A model generated the notes under the pieces. That model saw only the letters and a program-made list of their open reading frames with translations. It was not told where the DNA came from and made no database searches. Shown one piece after another: positions 42,424-50,068 of a DNA stretch of 64,000 nt. How positions within the stretch are numbered: position 1 is the stretch's first letter; every line of letters begins with the position of its first letter. The translations under genes were made by a program, and so were the position numbers. Source of the DNA: Bacteriovoracaceae bacterium UBA6200 (GTDB lineage Bacteria > Bdellovibrionota > Bacteriovoracia > Bacteriovoracales > Bacteriovoracaceae); assembly GCA_002422605.1 (NCBI GenBank), contig DISW01000001.1, positions 191,114 through 255,113 of the forward strand. The letters are read 5' to 3'.

Positions 42424-43002
42424 CTATTTGCAAGATTTTGGAACCGATGCCACTAACTCAATATTAACATCCGGCCAAGTAACACCTTCATGAAGAACTC
42501 CGCAGGCCTTGGTCAAGCTATCAAGATTGGACTTCATACCAAAATCTAAAACATTAATAGCACCATTTAAAGTCACAGTGTTTTTTGACTCGTCGTACTT
42601 TTTAACAAGAGCCACTTTCTTCGTTGTTCCATTGATAGTGAAGTCAACTTCAACATCTGTGGCATTTACTTTTACAACTTTACCAGAGATGGCAGTACCT
42701 TTGACCATTTGCTTAAAGAAGAATTGGAAAATTTTGGCATCACGGGCCTTGTCATTTGTTGAAATTGATTTCGTGTCTATCTCGAAAGTTGCATTAGCAA
42801 GAAGAGCATCAACGTTGCTGGCCTTAGTAGATTTCACCGTAAAGGTTGTGAATTGACCATTAACTCCGACTTTTGCCGGTGTTTTAAAAGCGGTCCAGCT
42901 TAATTTAGAACCTTCAGGTTGGTAGCTAACAGAACAAACATCTGTTGCGGCCATTGACGTAAGTGACAGAGTAAGAGCGAGTGCTGAAAACAGAACTTTC
43001 AT
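42424..43002 (-). CDS. Exported YceI-family protein
   Basis: 192 aa from the ATG at 43002 (GAGGT Shine-Dalgarno); the longer frame is not signal-like. Signal peptide MKVLFSALALTLSLTSMAA. YceI features: CSVSYQPEGSKLSWTAFKTPAKVGVNGQFTTF, ATFEIDTKSISTNDKARDAKIFQFFF and DVEVDFTINGTTKKVALV. Binds isoprenoids in the periplasm by family. It is only distantly related to the YceI-like protein at 22397. A large inverted repeat sits 26 nt before the ATG (43029-43057). Operon with the DUF3347-like gene. Confidence 0.88.
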   Translation of the reverse strand: MKVLFSALALTLSLTSMAATDVCSVSYQPEGSKLSWTAFKTPAKVGVNGQFTTFTVKSTKASNVDALLANATFEIDTKSISTNDKARDAKIFQFFFKQMVKGTAISGKVVKVNATDVEVDFTINGTTKKVALVKKYDESKNTVTLNGAINVLDFGMKSNLDSLTKACGVLHEGVTWPDVNIELVASVPKSCK

Positions 43003-43028
43003 AAGTAACCTCGTGTTAATTAACAACA

Positions 43029-43057
43029 TAATGTGATGATCTAAAAGTATCACATTA
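43029..43057. promoter_or_regulatory. Inverted repeat before second yceI-like gene (operator candidate)
   Basis: TAATGTGAT (43029-43037) and ATCACATTA (43049-43057) are perfect 9-bp arms with an 11-nt spacer. On the minus strand TTGATT and TTTAGA (18-nt spacing) could be the promoter, placing the -10 inside the repeat. Confidence 0.5.
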
Positions 43058-43091
43058 ATTTGAATCAATTAACAGTTTCTTAGAAAGAAAA

Positions 43092-43117
43092 AAGGGCCCC
43101 GATCACGAAGGACCCTT
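43092..43117 (-). terminator. Terminator after 119-aa exported protein gene
   Basis: On the minus strand AAGGGTCC pairs with GGGCCCTT-type sequence (8 bp, one G-U), followed by TTTTCTTTC, 23 nt after the stop at 43140. Confidence 0.7.
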
Positions 43118-43139
43118 TTATTTTGTAACTTGAGATGGA

Positions 43140-43499
43140 TTACTTACAAGCTTGTGCCAGGATATGCACAATTATACGAGCTTCGAAAGAATCGTCAGAA
43201 AAAATTTCAACAGTCTTACCGTTTTTAGTCACTTTATAAGTGCTGACATTATTTTCTGCAGGAACTGATTGAGTTTGAGAAATCGCAAGATCTACATACT
43301 TATCTAAACCTTCAATAGAAACTTTTTTCTCACTTGTGAATTTAATGTCTTTCTCGACTCCATAGATGATCACTTTTTTGGCGACGCCATCTTTAACAAA
43401 ACATTCCTGGTTATAGAAACGAGTGTAAAATTCTACATTTGAAGCCATGGCCGTTGCAGATACGATTAAAAGAGCTGCTATAGCGATTGATTTAAACAT
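43140..43499 (-). CDS. Small exported protein
   Basis: 119 aa with a signal peptide (MFKSIAIAALLIVSATAMA before SNVE) and a GGAGA Shine-Dalgarno. The mature part is beta-rich with two cysteines, one early (NQECFVKDG) and one as the penultimate residue (AQACK), so a disulfide could close the domain. It has its own terminator and no operon partner. No family is recognised. Confidence 0.8.
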   Translation of the reverse strand: MFKSIAIAALLIVSATAMASNVEFYTRFYNQECFVKDGVAKKVIIYGVEKDIKFTSEKKVSIEGLDKYVDLAISQTQSVPAENNVSTYKVTKNGKTVEIFSDDSFEARIIVHILAQACK

Positions 43500-44034
43500 A
43501 AGGGTCTCCTTTATTTATGTTGGGTGAAAAACTAGAGCAACTGACCGCATAAGTAAAGCGCTCCACTCGGGTAAGAGAGCAGAAGCGGATCCTGTTTAGC
43601 TGCGCCTTGTCTAAAAAAGGTAAGGCAAAACAAAGGCGTAGAATGGACCCAATGTATTTATCCCCAGCGATATCCAAAAGATAGGCTACGACCAACCTTT
43701 GGTTTAAATGAGACATGCTCGCGTAGCGCCATAACTTCAGCATGAAAAAACTGGATCCAAAAACGCTTTCCTTATTTCAGATCACCAGAACTTTATTTTC
43801 TTTCAATGCTGGCAACTTGAACTTTCTTCTCAATTCCTTGAGCAGATAGGGAGCAAACCATTCCTAAATTTACTGTTATTTCTTTTGAGAAAGGGGTTCC
43901 ACTCATGTCAAAAAAAACACACAACTTCATCTATAACGCTTCATCATAGGAACTTGTGACAGAGAACTTTTTTTTTAATAAATGGCCTCTTTCGCTCTAG
44001 AAGATCTATAATTCAAAAAAATGAGGGACTCAAA
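43500..44034. other. Gene-free stretch before copA
   Basis: No convincing gene in 535 bp. An 83-codon minus frame (43492-43743) lacks a signal, Shine-Dalgarno or recognisable motif. Two short plus frames (a 35-codon one at 43742 and a 14-codon one at 43905 with AAAGGGG upstream) are not convincing. A nine-T run lies at 43968-43976 and the GAGGGACT site before copA at 44023. It may hold copper-responsive signals or decayed sequence; I see no clear dyad. Confidence 0.5.
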
Positions 44035-46236
44035 ATGGATAGTAAAATCACTCTCGATATTAAAGGCATGACCTGTGCTTCCTGTGTAAACCGAGTTGAA
44101 AAAGCATTAAAAAGAAATGATGGAGTCATCACTGCTTCAGTCAATTTGGCAACAGAGAAGGCCAGCATTGAATATGATTCAAATAAGATCGATACCAATA
44201 AACTGATTGAGCTGGTGACAAAGGTCGGATATGAAGCTTTCCTACCCGAACTTCGACCCGCTCAAAGTAAAGAAGCAGAAATAAAAAAAGAAAAGATCAC
44301 GGTTCTTCTGGCCATCCTCCTAACACTTCCCTTATCCCTTCCTATGCTTTTGGAGCCGTTCGGTTATCACTTAATGCCTTCGCCCTGGATTCAATTGCTT
44401 CTAGCTACACCTATTCAATTTATTTTTGGGGCCAGATTCTATAAGTCTGCATGGGGAGCGATTAAGGCCCGGTCTGGTAATATGGAACTCCTCGTAGTGA
44501 TAGGGACATCGGCGGCCTATGGACTAAGTCTCTACATCCTTTATAGAAATTTTGAACATCTTCACCATCAAATGCCTCACCTTTATTTTGAAGCTTCGGC
44601 GATGGTGATTACACTTATATTATTAGGTAAATACCTTGAGACTCGGGCCAAGCAGCAAACGACTGCCGCTATTAAGGCCTTAGAAGCTCTAAAAGCAACA
44701 ACTGCCAGGGTGATTAGAAATAATGAAGAAATTGAACTTCCTATTGAGAAGTTGCAGTTAAAAGATTTGGTTTTGATTAAACCAGGGGAGAGAATTCCTG
44801 TTGATGGCAGTATTATAAAAGGAGTCTCACAAATTGATGAGGCGCTAATTACTGGTGAAAGTCTTCCTGTCATTAAAAATCCTTCTGACCATGTGGTAGG
44901 CGGATCCATCAATGGAGACGGTGCTCTTCAAGTCGAAGTCACTGCCCTGGGTGCCGAAACTATGTTGTCAAAAATTATCCGCATGGTGGAAGATGCTCAG
45001 GCGAAGAAAGCTCCTATTCAAAAACTCGTTGATAAAGTGAGTGCTTATTTTGTGCCAACCGTTTTAGTCATTGCTTTAATAACGATTATCCTCACAGGAA
45101 TTCTGGGTACGGACTGGGAAACGGCGATCATTCATGGAGTGGCGGTACTCGTTATTGCTTGTCCGTGTGCCTTAGGGCTCGCGACTCCGACATCACTCAT
45201 GGTTGGAACTGGAGCGGCCGCGAAGGCGGGAATTCTTATTAAAGACTCTGAAGCTCTGGAAATTGCCCACTCAGTAACGATGATGGCCTTCGATAAAACC
45301 GGAACCCTTACCGAAGGGAAACCTTCAGTCTCTCGACTTATCCCCTTTGCAGAAACTTCTGAAAAAGTTTTAAGCATTATGGCCTCCATTCAAAAAGGCA
45401 GCGAACATCCTCTTGCCGAGGCAGTGTTAAATGAGGCCAAGAACAAGAATATTCCCTATGCCCATGCTGACTCAAGTAAAGCCCTTCCTGGGCGTGGAGT
45501 TGAAGCAGTGGTTGAGGGTAAACTTTATCAACTGGGAAGTAAAAGACTTCTTACCGAATCTGAACTTACGGATTCGCCCATATTTTCTGCTTTAGTAAAA
45601 TGTGAAGCTGTCGGGGAAACTGTTTCTTTTCTTATCGATAAAAATCTAAACAAAGTTTTGGGACTCGTGAGCTTCAAAGACACAATAAAGTCTCAGGCCT
45701 TTGAGACTATTACCCAATTAAAAGCACTAAATATAAAAACTATTATGCTGACGGGTGATAATCAGGGAAGTGCCGAAAGGGTCGCTAAAGAATTAGGGAT
45801 CGACGAAATACGGGCAGAGGTATTACCCGAAAACAAATCAAATATCATTCAAGAACTTAAGTCACGTGGGGAAATATTGGGAATGGTGGGTGATGGTATT
45901 AACGATGCCCCTGCCCTTGCTCAGGCCCACGTCGGCATTGCAATGTCGACTGGGACAGATGTGGCCATGCAGTCAGCGGGAATAACTCTCATGCGCGGGA
46001 ATCCACTACTTATTCCTGATGCCATCTCCATTTCACGCAGAACTTACGCTAAAATTAAGCAAAACCTTTTTTGGGCCTTTATCTACAATGTCATCGGAAT
46101 ACCACTGGCGGCCCTGGGGTACTTAAGTCCAGTCGTGGCCGGAGCGGCGATGGCCTTAAGTTCATTTAGTGTAGTCTCCAACTCTCTTCTTTTAAAAAGA
46201 TGGAGACCACAGGCCATCAAAAAATCACATCATTGA
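44035..46236 (+). CDS. copA: Copper-exporting P1B-type ATPase
   Basis: 733 aa. One N-terminal heavy-metal domain with GMTCASC (residues 11-17), eight membrane helices, and the CPC motif (IACPCALGLATP) in helix 6, which defines Cu+ transport. DKTGTLTEG (phosphorylated Asp), TGES (actuator), HPLAEA (nucleotide binding) and MVGDGINDAPALAQA are all present. Helices 7-8 carry the YNVIGIPLAA and MALSSFSVVSNSLLL stretches of CopA. One MBD rather than two. It uses ATP to pump Cu+ to the periplasm. GAGGGACT Shine-Dalgarno. The DUF3347 and YceI-like genes nearby may handle copper or its stress in the periplasm. Confidence 0.97.
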   Translation: MDSKITLDIKGMTCASCVNRVEKALKRNDGVITASVNLATEKASIEYDSNKIDTNKLIELVTKVGYEAFLPELRPAQSKEAEIKKEKITVLLAILLTLPLSLPMLLEPFGYHLMPSPWIQLLLATPIQFIFGARFYKSAWGAIKARSGNMELLVVIGTSAAYGLSLYILYRNFEHLHHQMPHLYFEASAMVITLILLGKYLETRAKQQTTAAIKALEALKATTARVIRNNEEIELPIEKLQLKDLVLIKPGERIPVDGSIIKGVSQIDEALITGESLPVIKNPSDHVVGGSINGDGALQVEVTALGAETMLSKIIRMVEDAQAKKAPIQKLVDKVSAYFVPTVLVIALITIILTGILGTDWETAIIHGVAVLVIACPCALGLATPTSLMVGTGAAAKAGILIKDSEALEIAHSVTMMAFDKTGTLTEGKPSVSRLIPFAETSEKVLSIMASIQKGSEHPLAEAVLNEAKNKNIPYAHADSSKALPGRGVEAVVEGKLYQLGSKRLLTESELTDSPIFSALVKCEAVGETVSFLIDKNLNKVLGLVSFKDTIKSQAFETITQLKALNIKTIMLTGDNQGSAERVAKELGIDEIRAEVLPENKSNIIQELKSRGEILGMVGDGINDAPALAQAHVGIAMSTGTDVAMQSAGITLMRGNPLLIPDAISISRRTYAKIKQNLFWAFIYNVIGIPLAALGYLSPVVAGAAMALSSFSVVSNSLLLKRWRPQAIKKSHH

Positions 46237-46244
46237 TATTTTCT

Positions 46245-46868
46245 TCAAAGGTTTTCATCATTTTCAGGAATCACGCATTTAGGAAAGTGATTCCTTGGAA
46301 TTTCAGTAATAGTTGTCTGAACCCTGTTGCCCGTCGCTTGATCACTCGGAGCAAGAAGTATCCCTACTTTCTGGGAACACCGAGGATAGAAGTCACTTCC
46401 TAAAGTACGGGCAGCATTCGCAATTTCTTCAACTCTCTCCGGGGAATAAGGGCCTGCCGTGGAGTCATCATGGTAAGTGTCCAACAAAGACCACATCGCT
46501 AGCTGAACATCACTGTAGGTATAAATCCCAAATCCTCCCGGAGAAGTTTTACCAACAAAATTCTGATTTATAATCCAATTCACCTCATCCAAGTTTTCAG
46601 GGTGATCGACTAATCCATCAGGTATTTCAGAATAAGGGGAATAAAATCTGGTACTGTAAGAGACATCATGCTGAATTGGGGTAGTCCAATCACCACACCA
46701 GCCAGGATAAACACCGTTGAGAAGTCCTGAATCTTCGATGGTAATCTCAAAATAACTTTTCCCAGTGGGACTATCTCGGACACTGGAAAATCGTTCATTC
46801 TGGGCCCAACTGAATGAAGAAAAAACTAAGGTCATTAAGATACATCCTGTAGAGAACCAATTTTTCAT
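46245..46868 (-). CDS. Secreted protein with thioester-domain-like motifs
   Basis: 207 aa from the ATG at 46868 (GAGGT Shine-Dalgarno); signal peptide MKNWFSTGCILMTLVFSSFSWA before QNER. The mature protein has GVYPGWCGDWTTPI, VNWIINQNFV and YTYSDVQLAMWSLLD. The order Cys-containing '[aromatic]-C' turn, 'W-I-I' strand, and 'x-Q-x-A-x-W' matches TED/choice-of-anchor domains, where the Cys and Gln form an internal thioester that binds targets covalently. A further Cys pair lies near the C-terminus (YPRCSQ, PKCVI). Family call is from motif memory. It is convergent to copA with an 8-nt gap. Confidence 0.6.
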   Translation of the reverse strand: MKNWFSTGCILMTLVFSSFSWAQNERFSSVRDSPTGKSYFEITIEDSGLLNGVYPGWCGDWTTPIQHDVSYSTRFYSPYSEIPDGLVDHPENLDEVNWIINQNFVGKTSPGGFGIYTYSDVQLAMWSLLDTYHDDSTAGPYSPERVEEIANAARTLGSDFYPRCSQKVGILLAPSDQATGNRVQTTITEIPRNHFPKCVIPENDENL

Positions 46869-47020
46869 GTTAACCTCACTGGTAAAGTTCACATCATTAG
46901 TATTCGATAAACTTGAATTTAAAACGTCACGGGGCGGAAGTTGATACAAAATTAGAAATTTAGATTAAAGTTGATTTTTTCGATGTATAATTTCGTAGCA
47001 CAACATATTGATTTAAAATT

Positions 47021-48460
47021 ATGACAAAAAAAATTGGCCTTCTCTTTTTTCTCAGTTTCATAGCTTTATACCTTACACTTCAAGGATTCTCGAAATTCCT
47101 GGTTAAGCGGCAAGAAGCAAACGATTTTAGAGAAACCAAACTCATTCATGAAACTGTTATAGATAGGTTCCAGTTATTTATTAATACTCCACTTTCTATC
47201 GGGCTCATTGGCTCAGCAATATTTAACAAGTCAAACATTGCCGAATACGTTTACTCTTGGGCCGCTAAAGAGTTAACAATCATTAACAGTGAACTTTTAG
47301 GTTTAAACGTTTTGAATGACAAAGGAATAATTGCCAGGGTTTATCCTGAGGAAAAAAATCCGGCAACGGTCGGAAAAAAATCCCAGAACTATGAGAACCT
47401 TCTTAAATCTTTTCATAAAGGTGAAAAATATTATTTTTCAGAACCATTTAAACTGCACCAGGGGCCCAAGGGATTTGCTCTTTATGTCCCAATCACTGTT
47501 GAAAATAAGATTAAAGGATGGATGGTACCTGTTATTGATGCCAATGCTTTTTTTTCAAATTTTAGAATTAACGAGCTGGATTCTAAGTACGGGCTTATCA
47601 TCAAAGACAAGGAAACAGGAAAAAAATATTTTGAAACTGCAGTTCTTCCAGATGATTCAGTTAAGTTTTACGAATCTCAAAATAATACATTTGGACGTAC
47701 GATTGTTTACCAGAGTTGGCGATTAGAAAAACCATTCATCTTATTCACGCCCTTTGGAAATCTCTTAATTTCTCTGTTACTATCTACGCTTACAACCTTC
47801 GTTTACCGCCTTTATGATCAGAAGAAAAAAGCCAAAGAGCAGCTCGAAGATATAAGAAGTATCTTAGCTCTGACGTCTAAGGAAGCCCTGAATAATCTGG
47901 TTGATATTCATACAGAAGTGAATCAATTAGGACCGGTTGTCTTAAACTCTCCTATCAGAAAAAACATCGATTATATTACTAATCTCGTTGAGCAAATTGA
48001 TCTTTTACAAACCATGGCTCAAACTAATGAAACCCCAGAAGAAGACCACGATCAAGTTTTTCTTCCCCTCTTAGAAAAGAGTATTGGTGTTGTGCAGGAT
48101 ACCTTAGATAAGAGAAATATAAATATCAAATATGACCAATCCAATCTTTCTAAAATTCATATTAATGCCAATGGATGGCTCATTCAGAATAGTGTGCTTT
48201 CTAATGTGCTTTCTCACGCTCTTATCCACGCTAAATCCGGGTCGACTATCGGTGTGGCAAGTGATAGTTCTTCAGATGCTCATTTGATATCATTCCATAT
48301 TAAAGATACCATTCAAGCAGATATGAATAATAGTGGGTTGAATTTCGAACGACGGATGGAAGTGGCAAGAAGAATATTAAGAATTTATGCAGGAGAACTC
48401 ATCCTTCAAAGAGATATGAACGAAGGTATGATTATTCGGCTCTCATTTCCACAATACTAG
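47021..48460 (+). CDS. CHASE-like sensor with degenerate histidine-kinase module
   Basis: 479 aa. TM1 (residues ~5-25), a ~210-residue extracytoplasmic domain with CHASE features (FINTPLSIGLIGSAIF, LNVLNDKGIIARVYPEEKNPATVG, YVPITVENKIKGWMVPVIDANAFF), TM2 (~245-262), then a cytoplasmic coiled region. The expected HisKA His is not seen (the segment reads NNLVDIHTEVNQLGPVVL with no H-E-x-x-x-P). The ATPase part has a poor N-box (SNVLSHALIHA) and no GxG boxes, ending in LILQRDMNEGMIIRLSFPQY. It may be a pseudokinase scaffold. A TATAAT lies about 29 nt upstream. No regulator is adjacent. Confidence 0.75.
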   Translation: MTKKIGLLFFLSFIALYLTLQGFSKFLVKRQEANDFRETKLIHETVIDRFQLFINTPLSIGLIGSAIFNKSNIAEYVYSWAAKELTIINSELLGLNVLNDKGIIARVYPEEKNPATVGKKSQNYENLLKSFHKGEKYYFSEPFKLHQGPKGFALYVPITVENKIKGWMVPVIDANAFFSNFRINELDSKYGLIIKDKETGKKYFETAVLPDDSVKFYESQNNTFGRTIVYQSWRLEKPFILFTPFGNLLISLLLSTLTTFVYRLYDQKKKAKEQLEDIRSILALTSKEALNNLVDIHTEVNQLGPVVLNSPIRKNIDYITNLVEQIDLLQTMAQTNETPEEDHDQVFLPLLEKSIGVVQDTLDKRNINIKYDQSNLSKIHINANGWLIQNSVLSNVLSHALIHAKSGSTIGVASDSSSDAHLISFHIKDTIQADMNNSGLNFERRMEVARRILRIYAGELILQRDMNEGMIIRLSFPQY

Positions 48461-48527
48461 CCGTTTCGATAGATCGCCTCTATAATCACAAAAAGCAAAA
48501 TCTTTATTTTCTGTTTGAGGTTATTTG

Positions 48528-49742
48528 ATGGAATTCTATCAGTCTTTTGAATCGTTTGTTTTACATAGCCCCTATCTTGCCCTATTAATCATTTTCATTG
48601 CAGCATTCCTCCTTTTCTATTTATGCCTTTCTTACCTCAATCATTTTGTCCGGATGCTAACCCGGAACTTACCTGAAATCTGGAATACTTTATTTGTTAA
48701 TTCCAAATTATTAAATCTGGTTTCCTGGATTCTGCCGGTAATTCTAATCAACATTGGAACAAAGCTTATTACAGAACTTCCTGAGGGACTCGCCTCCGGT
48801 ATTCAGAAAACCACACTTCTCCTCTTTGTCATCATGTGTGTCCGAGGTATCAGTATTTTTCTCAGAAGAGTTAATGAAGTTTACAGCACTCTTGAGGTCT
48901 CAAGAAATCGGCCAATAAAAGGTTTTATTCAAATTTTACTGGTATTGATTTATTTCGTAGCGATGATTCTTATCATTGCCATCCTTTCAGATCGTTCGCC
49001 GTGGTTCTTTATTTCAGGCCTCGGGGCCATGACAGCAGTCATTCTCCTTATTTTTCGAGATACTATTCTTTCTTTTGTGGCCGGGATTCAACTTATTTCC
49101 AACAATCTCCTTCAAGTTGGAGACTGGATTGAAATGCCACAGTTTAATGCCGATGGAGATGTCATTGATATCGCTTTGAATGCTGTTAAGGTTCAGAACT
49201 GGGATAAGACAATTACCATTATCCCAACCCATAAATTTTTAGAAAACTCGTTTAAAAACTGGAGAGGTATGCAGCAGTCCGGAGGTCGCCGGATAAAGAG
49301 AGCTGTACACGTTGATGTATCTTCGATTCGTTTTTTAACGGATGAAGAGATCACCACTTTTGAAAATTTTCTTCTTCTGAAAGATTACATCAAGCAGAAA
49401 AAAATTGAACTTGAAGAATACAACAAACAATTTGCTCCAGGATTGGACGTTAATGCCAGACGCCTGACTAATGTGGGGACATTCCGTGCCTATTTAGTGA
49501 ACTATCTCCAGCAGCATCCCATGATTCACCAGAATATGACTCTTCTAGTAAGACAACTTGCCCCGGCCGAGAATGGGCTTCCAATCGAGATATACGTCTT
49601 CGTCAATGATGTACGCTGGGCAGTCTATGAGCAAACACAAGCGGATATTTTTGATCACGTTCTGGCCATATCCTCAAAGTTCGGCCTTAGAATCCATCAA
49701 AGCCCAAGTGGTTATGACTTTCGCCATCTAATTAAGGAGTAA
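48528..49742 (+). CDS. MscS-family mechanosensitive channel (YbdG-like)
   Basis: 404 aa from ATG 48528 (GAGG 9 nt upstream; a TTG one codon earlier is possible). Five N-terminal membrane segments, then the MscS core pore helix and beta domain: GLGAMTAVILLIFRDTILSFVAGIQL, NNLLQVGDWIEMPQFNADGDVIDIALNAVKVQNWDKTITIIPTHKFLENSFKNW. The long insert before the C-terminal domain (KRAVHVDVSSIRFLTDEEI…) and 'W-D-x-T' step fit the YbdG/YnaI branch. Protects against osmotic downshock. slyX follows after 5 nt. Confidence 0.92.
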   Translation: MEFYQSFESFVLHSPYLALLIIFIAAFLLFYLCLSYLNHFVRMLTRNLPEIWNTLFVNSKLLNLVSWILPVILINIGTKLITELPEGLASGIQKTTLLLFVIMCVRGISIFLRRVNEVYSTLEVSRNRPIKGFIQILLVLIYFVAMILIIAILSDRSPWFFISGLGAMTAVILLIFRDTILSFVAGIQLISNNLLQVGDWIEMPQFNADGDVIDIALNAVKVQNWDKTITIIPTHKFLENSFKNWRGMQQSGGRRIKRAVHVDVSSIRFLTDEEITTFENFLLLKDYIKQKKIELEEYNKQFAPGLDVNARRLTNVGTFRAYLVNYLQQHPMIHQNMTLLVRQLAPAENGLPIEIYVFVNDVRWAVYEQTQADIFDHVLAISSKFGLRIHQSPSGYDFRHLIKE

Positions 49743-49747
49743 TCATT

Positions 49748-49954
49748 ATGCAGGAAGACAGAATTATTAATTTAGAGATTAAGTTTTCTCACCAGGATCA
49801 ACTTCTGAATGATTTAAATAAGATCGTCACAGCTCAGCAACTTACTATTGAACGTTTAGAAAGAGAAATCCTAGATCTTAAACGCAGTGTGAATACGGAA
49901 ACTGGTGCTCCAGGATCAAGAACTTTAGCAGATGATAAGCCTCCTCATTATTAA
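49748..49954 (+). CDS. slyX: SlyX-family small coiled-coil protein
   Basis: 68 aa. NLEIKFSHQDQLLNDLNKIVTAQQLTIERLEREI is a single amphipathic helix with the family's 'E.k..fqe..l..LN.vv..Qq..i..L' pattern, and the protein ends DDKPPHY, the SlyX C-terminal motif PPHY. Function of SlyX is not firmly known. An AAGGAGTAA sequence, overlapping the stop of the upstream channel gene, serves as Shine-Dalgarno; the 5-nt gap implies co-transcription with the channel. Confidence 0.92.
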   Translation: MQEDRIINLEIKFSHQDQLLNDLNKIVTAQQLTIERLEREILDLKRSVNTETGAPGSRTLADDKPPHY

Positions 49955-50002
49955 GCCGAGATAAAAACTCTTATGAAATAAGATCAGTTTTACTTTCGCA
50001 GA

Positions 50003-50016
50003 TTGACTTTAATTAT
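50003..50016. promoter_or_regulatory. Degenerate FNR/DNR-like box before norZ
   Basis: TTGACTTTAATTAT matches 9 of 14 positions of the better box before nosZ (TTGATCTACATCAT) and keeps TTGA and the final A-T. It lies about 60 nt before the start codon. Weak. Confidence 0.3.
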
Positions 50017-50068
50017 TCTCAGCTTACTCCTAACCTTAGAGGAATTTTCTAAGCGTTAAAGGAGTCCA

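Noticed and set aside
43492..43743. 83-codon minus frame after the 119-aa exported protein
   Set aside because: It overlaps the start of a well-supported gene in another frame, has no ribosome binding site and no recognisable pattern.
43905..43949. 14-codon leader-peptide-like frame before copA
   Set aside because: A possible Shine-Dalgarno exists, but there is no terminator/antiterminator pair between it and copA and no regulatory amino-acid run.
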